The position numbers and the translations under genes were made by a program. DNA of 64,000 nt from Streptomyces sp. L2. Its GTDB lineage: Bacteria > Actinomycetota > Actinomycetes > Streptomycetales > Streptomycetaceae. The notes under the pieces were generated by a model. The model was not told the DNA's origin. It did not search any database and was given only the letters and a program-made list of their open reading frames with translations. Positions 43,550 to 54,856 of the stretch are shown piece by piece (the first letter of the stretch is position 1; each line of letters begins with the position of its first letter). Where the stretch lies: contig NZ_QBDT01000001.1 of the NCBI RefSeq assembly GCF_004124325.1, positions 806,001 to 870,000 on the forward strand, read 5' to 3'.

Positions 43550-44500
43550 TCACGGGCCGGCCGGTCCGGCCAGCTCCGCCCGGAACGCCACCGGGGTGAC
43601 ACCGGTGTGCAGGTGGAAGAACTTGGAGAAGTTGGCCGCGTCGGGGAAGCCCACGGCCGCCCCGACCCGGCCGATCGGCAGGTCCGTGTGCGCGAGGAGG
43701 CGTTTGGCCTCCAGGACGACGCGTCGGTCGATGAACCCCTTGGGGGTCTGCCCGGTCGCGGCCCGGACCGCGCGGACCAGGGTGCGGCGCGAGTACCCCA
43801 GACCGTCGGCGTAGGCGCTGACGCTGTGGTTGGTGGCGAAGCCCTGCTCGACGGCGTCACGGAAGAGCGTGAAGGGGGTGTCCGCCGCGTCCGCGCGCCA
43901 CCGGTCCGCCTCCTCCGGACCGGCCGCCAGGTGCGCGAGGCGCAGCAGGAACGCGGTGAGGCTGTGCCGCAGCACGGCGGTGTGCAGGCCGAGCGGGAGG
44001 GTCGTGGTGTCCTCGTACTCGCGGCGCAGCTGGTCAAGGGCCGCGCCGAGTCCGGTGAGTTGCGCGGGGCCGGGGTGCAGCAGGGGCGGGAGGTCGTAGC
44101 GGTAGAGGCCGGTGGCCTCGACGGTGGCACGCGGCAGGAAGCCGGGCTGCATGGTCAGGACGGTTCCGCGGTACTCGCTGCCGCGGGAGAACCGGTGGAC
44201 CTGTCCGGGGCGGATCCACAACAGGTCGCCGGCGCCGGCCTCGTACGTGGCGAAGTCGACCATGTGCCGTACGGGGCCGGCGGTGAACAGCATGACCACG
44301 TGGTAGTCGATGCGGTGGACGCGGTGCAGCGGGGCGTCGGAGTGCCAGGTGCGGTCGGTCTCCAGCGGGCCGATCCGCATACCGACGCCGCCGGCGGCCC
44401 GGTCGGCCGGGAAGGGGAACGTTCTGATCCCGTCAGCGTCCTGCCCGCGTGCGCCGTCCTGCCCGCGTGCACCGTCCTGCTCGTCTGTTCTGTCCGCCAT
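43550..44500 (-). CDS. AraC-family transcriptional regulator
   Basis: A protein of 316 aa. An N-terminal cupin-like sensor domain (WHSDAPLHRVHRIDYHVVMLF...GDLLWIRPGQVHRFSRG) is followed by the two AraC helix-turn-helices (SVSAYADGLGYSRRTLVRAVRAATGQTPKGFIDRR and IGRVGAAVGFPDAANFSKFFHLHTGVTPVAFR). It is divergent from the pentose-phosphate operon across a 176-bp gap with an AT-rich palindrome, and is the natural candidate for its regulator. The N-terminus has a duplicated GARGQD. Confidence 0.9.
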   Translation of the reverse strand: MADRTDEQDGARGQDGARGQDADGIRTFPFPADRAAGGVGMRIGPLETDRTWHSDAPLHRVHRIDYHVVMLFTAGPVRHMVDFATYEAGAGDLLWIRPGQVHRFSRGSEYRGTVLTMQPGFLPRATVEATGLYRYDLPPLLHPGPAQLTGLGAALDQLRREYEDTTTLPLGLHTAVLRHSLTAFLLRLAHLAAGPEEADRWRADAADTPFTLFRDAVEQGFATNHSVSAYADGLGYSRRTLVRAVRAATGQTPKGFIDRRVVLEAKRLLAHTDLPIGRVGAAVGFPDAANFSKFFHLHTGVTPVAFRAELAGPAGP

Positions 44501-44596
44501 GTCCTGCTCGTGCCGCCCCTGTCGCCCTGTCGCGCCCGCCGCGCCCGCCGGGGTGTCCCAGATTCACCACAGGCTGACACACGCCGACCTTCCTTC

Positions 44597-44620
44597 CAAA
44601 AAGTCAGACTTTTAGTTTTG
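44597..44620. promoter_or_regulatory. AT-rich palindrome in the araC-tkt divergent promoter
   Basis: AAAAGT-cag-ACTTTT (44599-44613), followed by TAGTTTTGAA, is the most AT-rich spot in the region and lies 57-80 bp before the tkt start. It may be the AraC-protein site or promoter of either gene. Confidence 0.5.
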
Positions 44621-44676
44621 AACGCGTCCGGCCGACGTTTCCCCAGATTCCCGCAGCGAACGAGGACTTCTTGAAG

Positions 44677-46761
44677 ATGAGCGCGCAAGCATCCGACGGC
44701 TCCGACGGCTTCGAGTGGACGGACCTGGACCGGCGTGCGGTGGACACCGCCCGGCTGCTCGCGGCCGACGCGGTGCAGAAGGTGGGCAACGGCCACCCGG
44801 GCACGGCGATGAGCCTGGCCCCGGCGGCGTACACGATCTTTCAGAAGGTGATGCGTCATGACCCGGCCGATCCTGAGTGGGCCGGCCGCGACCGCTTCGT
44901 GCTGTCCCCCGGGCACACCTCGCTGACGCTCTACACGCAGCTGTTCCTCGCCGGGTACGAGCTGGAGCTCGCGGACCTGAAGGCGTTCCGCACACACGGC
45001 TCGAAGACGCCCGGCCACCCCGAGTACGGGCACACGGCGGGCGTGGAGACCACCACGGGACCGCTCGGGCAGGGCGTCGCGAACGCGGTCGGCATGGCGA
45101 TGGCCGCCCGCTACGAGCGGGGCCTGTTCGACCCGGACGCCCCCGAGGGCACCTCTCCCTTCGACCACACCGTCTGGGCGATCGTCTCCGACGGCGACCT
45201 TCAGGAGGGCGTCTCCGCGGAGGCCTCCTCGCTGGCCGGCCACCAGAGGCTCGGCAACCTGGTCCTCCTCTACGACGACAACCACATCTCCATCGAGGGC
45301 GACACGGCGACCGCCTTCTCCGAGGACGTGCTGAAGCGGTACGCGGCATACGGCTGGCACACCCAGCGCATACAGCCGACCGCCGACGGGGACGTCGACG
45401 TGGCCGCCCTGCACGCGGCGCTGACGGCCGCGCGGTCCGAGACCGGCCGGCCGTCGATCGTCGCGATGCGCACGGTCATCGCGTGGCCGGCCCCGAACGC
45501 GCGGAACACCGAGGCCTCCCACGGCTCGGCGCTGGGCGAGGAGGAGGTCGCCGCCACCAAGCGCCTCCTCGGCTTCGACCCCGGGCGGACCTTCGCGGTG
45601 GACGGCGACGTCCTCGCCCACACCCGCGCCGCCCTGGACCGGGGCGCACAGGCGCACGCCGCCTGGGACAAGCGGATCGCCGCCTGGCGCACCGAGCAGC
45701 CCGCACGAGCCGAGCTGTTCGAGCGGGTGAGCAAGGGTGAGCTGCCCCCGGGCTGGGAGGCCGCGCTGCCGGTGTTCGAGGAGGGCAGGCCGGTCGCCAC
45801 CCGTGCCGCCTCGGGCAAGGTGCTGCGGGCGCTCGGCCCGGTGCTGCCGGAGCTGTGGGGCGGTTCCGCCGACCTGGCGGGCTCCAACAACACCACCATC
45901 GACCAGGGCAGCTCCTTCCTGCCGGCGGGCAACCCGCTGCCCGGCGCCGACCCGTACGGCCGTACGGTGCACTTCGGGATCCGCGAGTTCTCGATGGCCG
46001 CCGCGATGAACGGCGTCGCGCTGCACGGCAACACCCGGATCTACGGCGGCACCTTCCTGGTGTTCTCCGACTACATGCGCAACGCCGTCCGGATGTCGGC
46101 GCTGATGCGGCTGCCGGTGACGTACGTGTGGACGCACGACTCCGTCGGCCTCGGCGAGGACGGGCCCACACACCAGCCGGTCGAGCACCTGGCCTCGCTG
46201 CGGGCGATCCCGGGCCTGAACGTCGTCCGCCCGGCGGACGCCAACGAGACCGCGGTCGCCTGGGCCGAGATCCTGAAGAGGCACGCCACCCGCCCCGCCC
46301 CGCACGGGCTCGCGCTGACCCGCCAGGGCGTGCCGGTGTACGCGCCCCGCGAGGACGCGGCCAAGGGCGGCTACGTGCTGCGCGAGTCCTCGACCGAGGT
46401 CCCGGAGGTGATCGTCATCGCGACGGGCTCCGAGGTGCGTCTCGCCGTGGCCGCGCGCGAGGAACTGGAGGCCGGCGGGATCGGCACGCGGGTGGTGTCG
46501 ATGCCGTGCGTGGAGTGGTTCGAGGAGCAGCCGCGCGCCTACCGGGAGGCGGTGCTGCCGCCGTCGGTGCGGGCCCGGGTCGCGGTGGAGGCCGGCATCG
46601 GCCTGACCTGGCACCGGTACATCGGTGACGCGGGCCGGATCGTGTCCCTGGAGCACTTCGGGGCCTCCGCCGACGCCGCCACCCTGTTCGCCGAGTTCGG
46701 CTTCACCCCCGAGAACGTGGCCGCGGCGGCCCGCGACGCGCTGGCCGCCGCGCGCGCCTGA
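44677..46761 (+). CDS. tkt: transketolase
   Basis: A protein of 694 aa, full length for the family. The N-terminal thiamine-diphosphate half has [12 protein letters not shown], the conserved [12 protein letters not shown] and the [14 protein letters not shown] metal motif ([16 protein letters not shown]); the middle has the [14 protein letters not shown] segment with the catalytic Glu and the [16 protein letters not shown] motif. It moves two-carbon units between sugar phosphates. ATG 44677 is preferred over TTG 44671. It is the first gene of a six-gene operon; tal follows after 19 bp. Confidence 0.95.
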   Translation: MSAQASDGSDGFEWTDLDRRAVDTARLLAADAVQKVGNGHPGTAMSLAPAAYTIFQKVMRHDPADPEWAGRDRFVLSPGHTSLTLYTQLFLAGYELELADLKAFRTHGSKTPGHPEYGHTAGVETTTGPLGQGVANAVGMAMAARYERGLFDPDAPEGTSPFDHTVWAIVSDGDLQEGVSAEASSLAGHQRLGNLVLLYDDNHISIEGDTATAFSEDVLKRYAAYGWHTQRIQPTADGDVDVAALHAALTAARSETGRPSIVAMRTVIAWPAPNARNTEASHGSALGEEEVAATKRLLGFDPGRTFAVDGDVLAHTRAALDRGAQAHAAWDKRIAAWRTEQPARAELFERVSKGELPPGWEAALPVFEEGRPVATRAASGKVLRALGPVLPELWGGSADLAGSNNTTIDQGSSFLPAGNPLPGADPYGRTVHFGIREFSMAAAMNGVALHGNTRIYGGTFLVFSDYMRNAVRMSALMRLPVTYVWTHDSVGLGEDGPTHQPVEHLASLRAIPGLNVVRPADANETAVAWAEILKRHATRPAPHGLALTRQGVPVYAPREDAAKGGYVLRESSTEVPEVIVIATGSEVRLAVAAREELEAGGIGTRVVSMPCVEWFEEQPRAYREAVLPPSVRARVAVEAGIGLTWHRYIGDAGRIVSLEHFGASADAATLFAEFGFTPENVAAAARDALAAARA

Positions 46762-46780
46762 TCCGCACGTGACGAGAAAG

Positions 46781-47950
46781 ATGATGACTGTGACCGAAGC
46801 AATCGCCACCCCGGGAGCCCTCAAGCGCCTCGCCGACGAGGGCGTCTCGATCTGGCTGGACGACCTGTCGCGCACCCGGATCGCCTCGGGCTCGCTGGCC
46901 CGGCTCGTCGACGACGCGGGCGTCGTCGGCGTGACCACCAACCCGTCGATCTTCCAGGCCGCCATAGGCTCCGGCGAGGGCTACGAGGAGCAGCTCCGCG
47001 AGCTGGCCGTGCGCGGGGTGACAGTGGACGAGGCCGTCCGGATGATGACGACCGCCGACGTGCGGTCCGCCGCCGACATTCTGCATTCCGTATACACCGC
47101 GTCCGAGGGGCGCGACGGCCGGGTCTCCATCGAGGTCGACCCGCGCCTCGCCCACCACACGGAGGCGACCGTCGCCGAGGCCAAGCAGCTCGCCTGGCTC
47201 GTCGACCGCCCCAACGCGATGATCAAGATCCCGGCCACCCGTGCGGGCCTGCCGGCCATCACCGAGGTCATCGGGCTGGGCATCAGCGTCAACGTCACGC
47301 TGATCTTCTCCCTGGAGCGCTACCGCGAGGTCATGGACGCCTACCTGGCCGGGCTGGAGCAGGCCCGCGCGCGGGGCCTGGACCTGTCCACGATCCACTC
47401 CGTGGCGTCCTTCTTCGTCTCCCGCGTCGACACCGAGATCGACAAGCGGCTCACCGCCCTCGGCACCCCGGAGGCCCTGGCGCTCAAGGGCCGCGCGGCC
47501 CTCGCCAACGCCCGGCTGGCGTACGCGGCGTACGAGCAGGTGTTCGGATCCACTGGCGGTGGAGCCCCCGCCGACGACCGCTGGCGCGCCCTCGCCGCCG
47601 AGGGCGCCCACGCGCAGCGCCCGCTGTGGGCGTCCACCGGTGTGAAGGATCCCGCATACAAGGACACGCTGTACGTCGACGAGCTGGTCGCCCCCGGCAC
47701 GGTCAACACCATGCCCGAGGCCACCCTGGCGGCCACCGCCGACCACGGCGTGATCACGGGCGACACCGTGACCGGCGGCTACGAGCAGGCCCGCGCCGAC
47801 CTGGCCGCCGTCGAACGGCTCGGCGTCTCCTACGACGAGGTCGTGCGGCAGCTGGAGGACGAGGGCGTGGCCAAGTTCGAGACGGCCTGGCAGGACCTGC
47901 TGGACGCCGTCGCGGCGGCCCTGGAGAGCAAGGGAGTTGACGCGTCATGA
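46781..47950 (+). CDS. tal: transaldolase
   Basis: A protein of 389 aa of the long actinobacterial transaldolase type. The Schiff-base lysine is in [26 protein letters not shown] and the [18 protein letters not shown] segment are also diagnostic. It transfers dihydroxyacetone units between sugar phosphates. Alternative ATG 46784 is one codon later. The stop overlaps the zwf start by 4 nt (ATGA). Confidence 0.95.
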   Translation: MMTVTEAIATPGALKRLADEGVSIWLDDLSRTRIASGSLARLVDDAGVVGVTTNPSIFQAAIGSGEGYEEQLRELAVRGVTVDEAVRMMTTADVRSAADILHSVYTASEGRDGRVSIEVDPRLAHHTEATVAEAKQLAWLVDRPNAMIKIPATRAGLPAITEVIGLGISVNVTLIFSLERYREVMDAYLAGLEQARARGLDLSTIHSVASFFVSRVDTEIDKRLTALGTPEALALKGRAALANARLAYAAYEQVFGSTGGGAPADDRWRALAAEGAHAQRPLWASTGVKDPAYKDTLYVDELVAPGTVNTMPEATLAATADHGVITGDTVTGGYEQARADLAAVERLGVSYDEVVRQLEDEGVAKFETAWQDLLDAVAAALESKGVDAS

Positions 47951-49533
47951 CCGACCAGGCAACGCAGGCCCCCGCCGAGGAGGCGGTGCGGGTGCCCGTC
48001 GGCCCGGCGGCCGACTGGGTGAACCCGCTGCGGGACACCGGCGACCGCCGGCTCCCCCGGATCGCCGGCCCGTCGGGGCTGGTCATCTTCGGGGTGACCG
48101 GCGACCTGTCCCGCAAGAAGCTGATGCCGGCCGTGTACGACCTGGCCAACCGCGGTCTGCTGCCGCCGGGTTTCTCGCTGGTCGGCTTCGCCCGCCGGGA
48201 CTGGGAGGACCAGGACTTCGCGCAGGTCGTGCACGACGCGGTGCGCGAGCACTCCCGCACCCCGTTCCGTGAGGAGGTCTGGCAGCAGCTCGCCGAGGGC
48301 ATGCGGTTCATCCCGGGCGACTTCGACGACGACACCGCGTTCAAGCAGTTGCGGGACGCGGTCGTGGAGCTGAACGCCTCCCGGGGTACCGGCGGCAACT
48401 TCGCGTTCTACCTGTCGGTGCCGCCGAAGTTCTTCCCGAAGGTCGTCCAGCAGCTGAAGAAGCACGGCCTGGCGAGCCCGCCGCGGGGCGCCTGGCGGCG
48501 CGCGGTCATCGAGAAGCCGTTCGGGCACGACCTGGACAGCGCCTGCGACCTGAACGCCATCCTGCACGACGTGTTCGAGCCGGACCAGGTGTTCCGCATC
48601 GACCACTACCTCGGCAAGGAGACCGTCCAGAACATCCTGGCGCTGCGCTTCGCCAACCAGATGTACGAGCCGATCTGGAACCGCAGTTACGTCGACCACG
48701 TGCAGATCACCATGGCCGAGGACATCGGCATCGGCGGCCGGGCCGGCTACTACGACGGCATCGGCGCCGCCCGGGACGTCATCCAGAACCACCTGCTGCA
48801 GCTGATGGCGCTCACCGCCATGGAGGAGCCGATCGCGTTCGACGCGGAGGCGCTGCTCACCGAGAAGCTGAAGGTCCTGAAGTCGGTGCGGCTGCCCCAG
48901 GACCTCGGCCGGCACACGGTGCGCGGCCAGTACGCGGCGGGCTGGCAGGGCGGCGAGAAGGTGGCCGGCTACCTCGAAGAGGACGGCATCGACCCCACGT
49001 CGAAGACCGACACGTACGCGGCGATCAAGCTCGGCATCGACAACCGCCGCTGGGCGGGCGTGCCGTTCTACCTGCGTGCCGGGAAGCGGCTCGGCCGCCG
49101 GGTGACAGAGATCGCGGTCGTCTTCCAGCGGGCCCCGCACTCCCCGTTCGACTCCACCGCCACCGAGGAACTGGGCCAGAACGCCATCGTCATCCGGGTC
49201 CAGCCGGACGAGGGCATGACCGTCCGGTTCGGCTCCAAGGTGCCCGGCACCTCGATGGAGATCCGGGACGTGTCGATGGACTTCGCCTACGGCGAGTCGT
49301 TCACCGAGTCGAGTCCGGAGGCGTACGAGCGGCTCATCCTGGACGTACTCCTCGGCGACGCGAATTTGTTCCCCCGGCACCAGGAGGTGGAAGAGTCCTG
49401 GCAGATCCTCGACCCGATCGAGCGGTACTGGGCGGAGCACGGCAGGCCGGCCCCGTACGCGTCGGGCAGCTGGGGACCGAGGGAAGCGGACGAGATGCTC
49501 GCACGAGACGGACGGAGCTGGCGCAGGCCATGA
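47947..49533 (+). CDS. zwf: glucose-6-phosphate 1-dehydrogenase
   Basis: A protein of 528 aa. The NADP loop [15 protein letters not shown] and the substrate motif RIDHYLGKE (near 217-225) are intact. It produces 6-phosphogluconolactone and NADPH and depends on OpcA, encoded next, for assembly or activity in actinobacteria. Both ends overlap neighbours by 4 nt, indicating translational coupling. The 6-phosphogluconolactonase gene (pgl), often adjacent to opcA, is absent from this operon. Confidence 0.96.
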   Translation: MTDQATQAPAEEAVRVPVGPAADWVNPLRDTGDRRLPRIAGPSGLVIFGVTGDLSRKKLMPAVYDLANRGLLPPGFSLVGFARRDWEDQDFAQVVHDAVREHSRTPFREEVWQQLAEGMRFIPGDFDDDTAFKQLRDAVVELNASRGTGGNFAFYLSVPPKFFPKVVQQLKKHGLASPPRGAWRRAVIEKPFGHDLDSACDLNAILHDVFEPDQVFRIDHYLGKETVQNILALRFANQMYEPIWNRSYVDHVQITMAEDIGIGGRAGYYDGIGAARDVIQNHLLQLMALTAMEEPIAFDAEALLTEKLKVLKSVRLPQDLGRHTVRGQYAAGWQGGEKVAGYLEEDGIDPTSKTDTYAAIKLGIDNRRWAGVPFYLRAGKRLGRRVTEIAVVFQRAPHSPFDSTATEELGQNAIVIRVQPDEGMTVRFGSKVPGTSMEIRDVSMDFAYGESFTESSPEAYERLILDVLLGDANLFPRHQEVEESWQILDPIERYWAEHGRPAPYASGSWGPREADEMLARDGRSWRRP

Positions 49534-50456
49534 AGATCGACCTGACCGACACCACGGCAAGCAAGATCAACAAGGCGCTGGTGCGGGGCCGCCGGGCCCT
49601 GGGCACCCCGGCCGTGGGCATGGTCCTGACGATGGTCATCGTCACGGACGAGGAGAACGCCTACGACTCGATCCGGGCGGCCGAGGAGGCCTCGCACGAG
49701 CATCCCTCACGGACCCTGGTCGTCATCAAGCGGCACGCGCGCACCCTGCGCGACCGGACCCACTCCCGGCTGGACGCCGAGGTGCGGGTCGGCTCCGAGG
49801 CCGGCACCGGCGAGACGGTCGTCCTGCGGACGTACGGCGACGTCACCGACCACGCCGACTCCGTCGTGCTGCCGCTGCTGCTGCCGGACGCGCCGGTGGT
49901 GGTGTGGTGGCCGGTGGACGCGCCCGACACCCCCTCCGCGGACCCGCTCGGCACGCTGGCCCAGCGCAGGATCACCGACCTGTACGCCTCCGAGCGCCCC
50001 CTGGAGATGCTCCAGACCCGGGTCCGCAACTACGCGCCCGGCGACACCGACCTGGCCTGGACCCGGCTCACCCCGTGGCGGTCGATGCTGGCCGCCGCCC
50101 TGGACCAGGCGCGGGTGACGGTGACGTCGGCGGCCGTGGAGGCGGAGGCGGAGAACCCCAGCGCCGAACTGCTCTCCCGCTGGCTGGAGGCCCGCCTCGG
50201 CGTCCCGGTGGAGCGGGTGGTCACGGCGGGGCCGGTCGTCACGGCCGTGCGCCTGGGCACCGCGGGCGGCGAGATCGTCATCGACCGGCCCGAGGGTCCC
50301 CTCGCCACGCTGACCCTGCCCGGCCAGCCCCCGCGGACCCTCGCCCTGAAGGTCCGCCCCACGTCCGAACTGATCGCCGAGGAGCTGCGGCGCCTCGACG
50401 CCGACGAGATGTACGCCGTAGCCCTGCGGGGCGAGGCCGCCAAGGAGAACGCCTGA
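49530..50456 (+). CDS. opcA: glucose-6-phosphate dehydrogenase assembly protein OpcA
   Basis: A protein of 308 aa. The N-terminus ([22 protein letters not shown]), [18 protein letters not shown] and [18 protein letters not shown] are characteristic of OpcA. It works with Zwf in actinobacteria and cyanobacteria. It overlaps zwf by 4 nt and pgi by 1 nt. Confidence 0.95.
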   Translation: MKIDLTDTTASKINKALVRGRRALGTPAVGMVLTMVIVTDEENAYDSIRAAEEASHEHPSRTLVVIKRHARTLRDRTHSRLDAEVRVGSEAGTGETVVLRTYGDVTDHADSVVLPLLLPDAPVVVWWPVDAPDTPSADPLGTLAQRRITDLYASERPLEMLQTRVRNYAPGDTDLAWTRLTPWRSMLAAALDQARVTVTSAAVEAEAENPSAELLSRWLEARLGVPVERVVTAGPVVTAVRLGTAGGEIVIDRPEGPLATLTLPGQPPRTLALKVRPTSELIAEELRRLDADEMYAVALRGEAAKENA

Positions 50457-52102
50457 TGTCCCCCTCCCCCGCGCTCACGGCACGCCCCGAGTGGGCGGCC
50501 CTCGCCGCCCACCGCGACGCGGGCCTGCCGTCCCTGCGCGAGCTGTTCGCGACGGACCCCGGCCGCGCCGAGCGCTACGTCGTCCGCGTCGGCGACCTGT
50601 ACATCGACTACAGCAAGCACCTCGTCACCGACGAGACCCTGCGGCTGCTGCGCGAACTCGCCGCCGCCACCGACGTGTCCGGGCTGCGGGACGCCATGTT
50701 CCGCGGCGAGAGGATCAACCTCACCGAAGGCCGGGCCGTCCTGCACACCGCGCTGCGCGCCCCGCGCGACGCGGTGGTCGAGGTCGACGGCGAGAACGTG
50801 GTGCCGCACGTGCACGCCGTGCTCGACAAGATGGCCGGCTTCGCGGAGCGGGTCCGCTCCGGCGCGTGGACGGGCCACACGGGCAAGGGCATCAGGAACG
50901 TGGTCAACATCGGCATCGGCGGCTCCGACCTGGGCCCCGCGATGGCCTACGAGGCGCTGCGGGCGTTCAGCGACCGCTCGCTGACCGTCCGGTTCGTCTC
51001 CAACGTGGACGGCGCCGACCTGCACGAGGCGACCCGCGACCTGGACCCCGCCGAGACCCTGTTCATCGTGGCGTCCAAGACGTTCACCACGATCGAGACG
51101 ATCACCAACGCGACCTCGGCCCGCTCCTGGCTGCTCGCCGGCCTGGACGGTGACGAGAAGGCCGTGGCCCGGCACTTCGTGGCGCTGTCGACGAACGCGG
51201 AGAAGGTCACCGAGTTCGGCATCGACCCGGACAACATGTTCGAGTTCTGGGACTGGGTCGGCGGCCGCTACTCGTACGACTCGGCGATCGGCCTGTCCCT
51301 GATGATCGCCATCGGCCCGGACCGGTTCCGGGAGATGCTGGACGGCTTCCACCTGGTCGACGAGCACTTCCGCACCGCGCCCGCGGAGGCCAACGCGCCG
51401 CTGCTGATGGGGCTGCTGGGGATCTGGTACGGCAACTTCCACGACGCCCAGTCGCACGCGGTGCTGCCGTACAGCCACTACCTGTCCAAGTTCACCGCGT
51501 ACCTCCAGCAGCTGGACATGGAGTCCAATGGCAAGTCGGTGCGGCGGGACGGCGAACCGGTCGACTGGCAGACCGGGCCGGTGGTGTGGGGCACGCCCGG
51601 CACCAACGGGCAGCACGCCTACTACCAGTTGATCCACCAGGGTACGAAGCTGATCCCGGCCGACTTCATCGGCTTCGCCCGCCCGGTCGGCGAGCTGAGC
51701 GGTGAACTCAAGGCCCAGCACGACCTGTTGATGGCCAACTTCTTCGCCCAGACGCAGGCCCTCGCCTTCGGCAAGAGCGCCGAGGAGGTCCGCGCGGAGG
51801 GCGTGCCCGAGGAGCAGGTCCCGCACCGCACCTTCCACGGCAACCACCCGACCACAACGGTCCTCGCCCGCGAGCTGACCCCGTCGGTCCTCGGCCAGCT
51901 GGTCGCCCTCTACGAGCACAAGGTGTTCACGCAGGGCGCGGTCTGGAACATCGACTCCTTCGACCAGTGGGGCGTGGAACTGGGCAAGGTCCTCGCCAAG
52001 CGCGTCGAACCCGCCCTCACCCGGGGCGCCGACGTCCCCGGTCTGGACGCCTCCACCACGGCCCTCGTCGCCGCCTACCGCACCACCAGGGAAGTGAACT
52101 GA
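50456..52102 (+). CDS. pgi: glucose-6-phosphate isomerase
   Basis: A protein of 548 aa. The signatures [28 protein letters not shown] ([16 protein letters not shown]) and [16 protein letters not shown] are complete. It interconverts glucose-6-phosphate and fructose-6-phosphate, closing the oxidative cycle with tkt and tal. It starts at ATG 50456 sharing the A of the opcA stop (TGATG). Confidence 0.96.
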   Translation: MSPSPALTARPEWAALAAHRDAGLPSLRELFATDPGRAERYVVRVGDLYIDYSKHLVTDETLRLLRELAAATDVSGLRDAMFRGERINLTEGRAVLHTALRAPRDAVVEVDGENVVPHVHAVLDKMAGFAERVRSGAWTGHTGKGIRNVVNIGIGGSDLGPAMAYEALRAFSDRSLTVRFVSNVDGADLHEATRDLDPAETLFIVASKTFTTIETITNATSARSWLLAGLDGDEKAVARHFVALSTNAEKVTEFGIDPDNMFEFWDWVGGRYSYDSAIGLSLMIAIGPDRFREMLDGFHLVDEHFRTAPAEANAPLLMGLLGIWYGNFHDAQSHAVLPYSHYLSKFTAYLQQLDMESNGKSVRRDGEPVDWQTGPVVWGTPGTNGQHAYYQLIHQGTKLIPADFIGFARPVGELSGELKAQHDLLMANFFAQTQALAFGKSAEEVRAEGVPEEQVPHRTFHGNHPTTTVLARELTPSVLGQLVALYEHKVFTQGAVWNIDSFDQWGVELGKVLAKRVEPALTRGADVPGLDASTTALVAAYRTTREVN

Positions 52103-52103
52103 C

Positions 52104-52988
52104 ATGCAACTCGGTCTCATCGGTCTCGGCAAGATGGGCGGCAACATGCGCGAGCGCATCCGCCGCGCCGGCCACACCGTCATCGGCTACGACCGCGATC
52201 CCGCGCTCTCCGACGTCAAGGACCTCGCCGAACTCGTCGAGAAGCTCGACGCGCCCCGCACCGTCTGGGTGATGGTCCCCGCCGGGCACGCCACCCAGTC
52301 CGTCATCGACGAACTCAAGGAGCTGCTCGCGGACGGCGACACGGTCGTCGACGGCGGCAACTCCCGCTGGACCGACGACGAGAAGCACGCCGCCGAACTC
52401 GGCATCAAGGGCATCGGCTTCGTCGACGCGGGCGTCTCCGGCGGCGTGTGGGGCCTGCAGAACGGCTACGCCCTGATGGTCGGCGGCGACAAGCACCACG
52501 TCGAGCGGCTCCAGCCGGTCTTCGACGCGCTCAAGCCCGAGGGGCCGTACGGCTACGTCCACGCGGGCAAGGTCGGCGCCGGGCACTTCTCCAAGATGGT
52601 CCACAACGGCATCGAGTACGCCATGATGCAGGCCTACGCCGAGGGCTGGGAGCTGCTGGAGAAGGTGTCCTCGGTGAACAACGTGCGCGAGGTGTTCCGC
52701 TCCTGGCAGGAGGGCACCGTCATCCGCTCCTGGCTGCTGGACCTCGCGGTCAACGCCCTGGACGACGACGAGCACCTGGACAAGCTGCGCGGCTACGCGG
52801 AGGACTCCGGGGAGGGCCGCTGGACCGTCGAGGCGGCCATCGACAACGCCGTACCGCTGCCGGCGATCACCGCGTCCCTGTTCGCCCGGTTCGCCTCACG
52901 GCAGGACGACTCGCCGCAGATGAAGATGGTCGCGGCGCTGCGCAACCAGTTCGGCGGCCACGCCGTCGAGTCGGCGCAGAAGGGCTGA
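52104..52988 (+). CDS. gnd: 6-phosphogluconate dehydrogenase, short (GntZ/YqeC) type
   Basis: A protein of 294 aa, well below the about 470 aa of the classical Gnd but normal for the short bacterial class. The cofactor loop GLGKMGGNM, the catalytic VSGGVWGLQNGY and GHFSKMVHNGIEYAMMQAY motifs are present. GYDRDP after the second strand favours NAD+ over NADP+, from known members; this is inference. It is the last gene of the operon and a strong terminator follows. Confidence 0.93.
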   Translation: MQLGLIGLGKMGGNMRERIRRAGHTVIGYDRDPALSDVKDLAELVEKLDAPRTVWVMVPAGHATQSVIDELKELLADGDTVVDGGNSRWTDDEKHAAELGIKGIGFVDAGVSGGVWGLQNGYALMVGGDKHHVERLQPVFDALKPEGPYGYVHAGKVGAGHFSKMVHNGIEYAMMQAYAEGWELLEKVSSVNNVREVFRSWQEGTVIRSWLLDLAVNALDDDEHLDKLRGYAEDSGEGRWTVEAAIDNAVPLPAITASLFARFASRQDDSPQMKMVAALRNQFGGHAVESAQKG

Positions 52989-52997
52989 CCCCGCCGC

Positions 52998-53033
52998 CCA
53001 TGGGGGACCCGGCCCGGCCCGGGTCCCCCATGG
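52998..53033. terminator. operon terminator after gnd
   Basis: Perfect 15-bp arms (CCATGGGGGACCCGG and its complement) with a 6-nt loop lie 10 bp after the gnd stop, between convergent genes. Confidence 0.88.
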
Positions 53034-53073
53034 CTCCTGCCATCGCCGGCAGGCGTACGGGCCCCCGCGGGCG

Positions 53074-53511
53074 TCAGCGCCGGGGCACGCCGTACGCCCG
53101 CTCCACGTGCAGGCGCACCACCAGCCGGCGGTCGCGGACCATGGCGGCACGGTAGTCGTCCCAGTCGGGGTGCTCGCCCTGGACGTCCCGGTAGAGCCGG
53201 ATCAGCTCCTCGACCGTCTCGTCGTGCGGGTCCCCGGCGACCGGCGTCAGCTCGGCCGTGCCCTCCGCGACCGCGTACGCCCACCGGTCGGCGCTGGTCA
53301 CGTGGTACGAGGCACGCGGGTCGCGGCGCAGATTGCGGGTCTTGGCCCGGTCGTCGGTGACCGAGACGCGGATGATCCGCTCCTCGGGGTAGTAGGCGTG
53401 GCTGACATTGGACAGCTGGGGCCGGCCGTCGCGCCTGAGGGTGACCAGCACCCCGCCGTGGCCCTCGGAGAGCAGCGTGAGCAGGGCGTCCTGCGTCGGG
53501 TCCTGAGTCAT
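53074..53511 (-). CDS. PPOX-class F420-dependent oxidoreductase-like protein
   Basis: A protein of 145 aa with the split beta-barrel fold of pyridoxamine-phosphate-oxidase-like proteins: GVLVTLRRDGRPQLSNVSHAYYPEERIIRVSVTDDRAKTRNLRRDPRASYHVTS is typical of the F420-binding actinobacterial class. The substrate is unknown. It is convergent with the PPP operon and divergent from the serine hydrolase. ATG 53511 is chosen from the family N-terminus. Confidence 0.85.
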   Translation of the reverse strand: MTQDPTQDALLTLLSEGHGGVLVTLRRDGRPQLSNVSHAYYPEERIIRVSVTDDRAKTRNLRRDPRASYHVTSADRWAYAVAEGTAELTPVAGDPHDETVEELIRLYRDVQGEHPDWDDYRAAMVRDRRLVVRLHVERAYGVPRR

Positions 53512-53621
53512 ACCGACGTCAACGCTCCGGTGCCCGTGCCACATTCCTCAGGTCTGAAGCGGGCCGCCGCCGGGTAAGCCGGAGCGGACCGCACGCGCGC
53601 GGACGGGACCGGAGGGACGCG

Positions 53622-54845
53622 ATGGCACAGCTGAGACAGGAAGCCGATCCGGGCGAGGCCGGGCTGGACGCCAAGGCGCTGGACCGCCTCGACGGGCACT
53701 TCGCGGGCCTCGTCGACGAGGGCCGGCTGCCCGGCTTCCTGCTGGCCGTGGCCCGCGGCGGCCGCGTCGCCCACCTCACCGCTCACGGCCTGCGGGACCG
53801 CGCGGCCGGGCTGCCGGTGGAGGCCGACACGCTGTGGCGGATCTACTCCATGACCAAGCCGGTCACCGCCGTCGCCGTGCTGCTGCTGATGGAGGAGGGC
53901 CTGCTGTCCCTCGACGACCCGCTGGAGCGCCACCTGCCGGCCTTCGCCGAGCCGCGCGTGTACGACGGCGGCGAGGGCGCCGCCGTCCGCACCCGCCCGG
54001 CGGCGAGACCGGTCCTGCTGCGCCACCTGCTCACCCACACCGCGGGCCTGACCTTCGGCTTCTACCACTCCCACCCCGTCGACGCGCTCTACCGCGAGGC
54101 CGGCCTGGAGTACTCGGTGCCGCCCGGCAAGGACCTGGCCGAGACGGCCGACGTCTACGCGCGCATGCCGCTGCAGTTCGAGCCGGGCACGCGGTGGAAC
54201 TACTCGGTGGCCTCCAACGTGCTGGGCCGGGTCGTCGAGGCGGTCTCGGGGCAGCCGCTGGACGCGTTCTTCGCCGAGCGGATCCTCCGGCCGCTCGGCA
54301 TGACCGACACCGGCTTCCACGTCCGGCCCGAACAGCAGGGCCGGCTCGCCGAGTTGTACGGCGAGACGGAGGACGGCCGGATCGAGCCGGTGCCGGGGCT
54401 GCCGGTCCTCGGGCGGCCCCGCTTCCTGTCGGGCAGCGGCGGACTGGTCTCCTGCGCCCACGACTTCCACCGGTTCATGGAGATGCTGCGCCGGGGCGGC
54501 GAACTGGACGGCGTCCGGCTGCTGTCGTCCGCCGCGGTCGACCTGATGACCCGCAACCACCTCCCCGGCGGCGCCACGATCCGCGCCTTCGGCGCCCCCG
54601 CCCACCAGGAACCCGGCAACGACGGTCTCGGCTTCGGCTTCAACGTCTCCGTGGTCACCGACCCGTCCCGCACCCTGTCCCCGTCGAGCATGGGCACCTA
54701 CGGCTGGACGGGCGCCGCGTGCACGGCCTTCTGGATCGCCCCGGCCCTCGATCTGACCGTGCAGTTCATGACCCAGGTGCGCCCGAGGAAGCTGAAGGTG
54801 TTCCCCGACCTGCGGCGGCTCGTGCACGCGGCGGTGACGGGCTGA
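53622..54845 (+). CDS. serine hydrolase, beta-lactamase class C / EstB-like
   Basis: A protein of 407 aa without an obvious signal peptide. The active-site SxxK is SMTK (about residues 76-79), the tyrosine motif is WNYSVASN near 192-199, and the GYGWTG-like element is TYGWTGAA near 362. It is an esterase or peptidase of the penicillin-binding fold, substrate unknown. It ends 11 bp from the convergent GTP cyclohydrolase stop. Confidence 0.88.
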   Translation: MAQLRQEADPGEAGLDAKALDRLDGHFAGLVDEGRLPGFLLAVARGGRVAHLTAHGLRDRAAGLPVEADTLWRIYSMTKPVTAVAVLLLMEEGLLSLDDPLERHLPAFAEPRVYDGGEGAAVRTRPAARPVLLRHLLTHTAGLTFGFYHSHPVDALYREAGLEYSVPPGKDLAETADVYARMPLQFEPGTRWNYSVASNVLGRVVEAVSGQPLDAFFAERILRPLGMTDTGFHVRPEQQGRLAELYGETEDGRIEPVPGLPVLGRPRFLSGSGGLVSCAHDFHRFMEMLRRGGELDGVRLLSSAAVDLMTRNHLPGGATIRAFGAPAHQEPGNDGLGFGFNVSVVTDPSRTLSPSSMGTYGWTGAACTAFWIAPALDLTVQFMTQVRPRKLKVFPDLRRLVHAAVTG

Positions 54846-54856
54846 CAGACCGGCCG

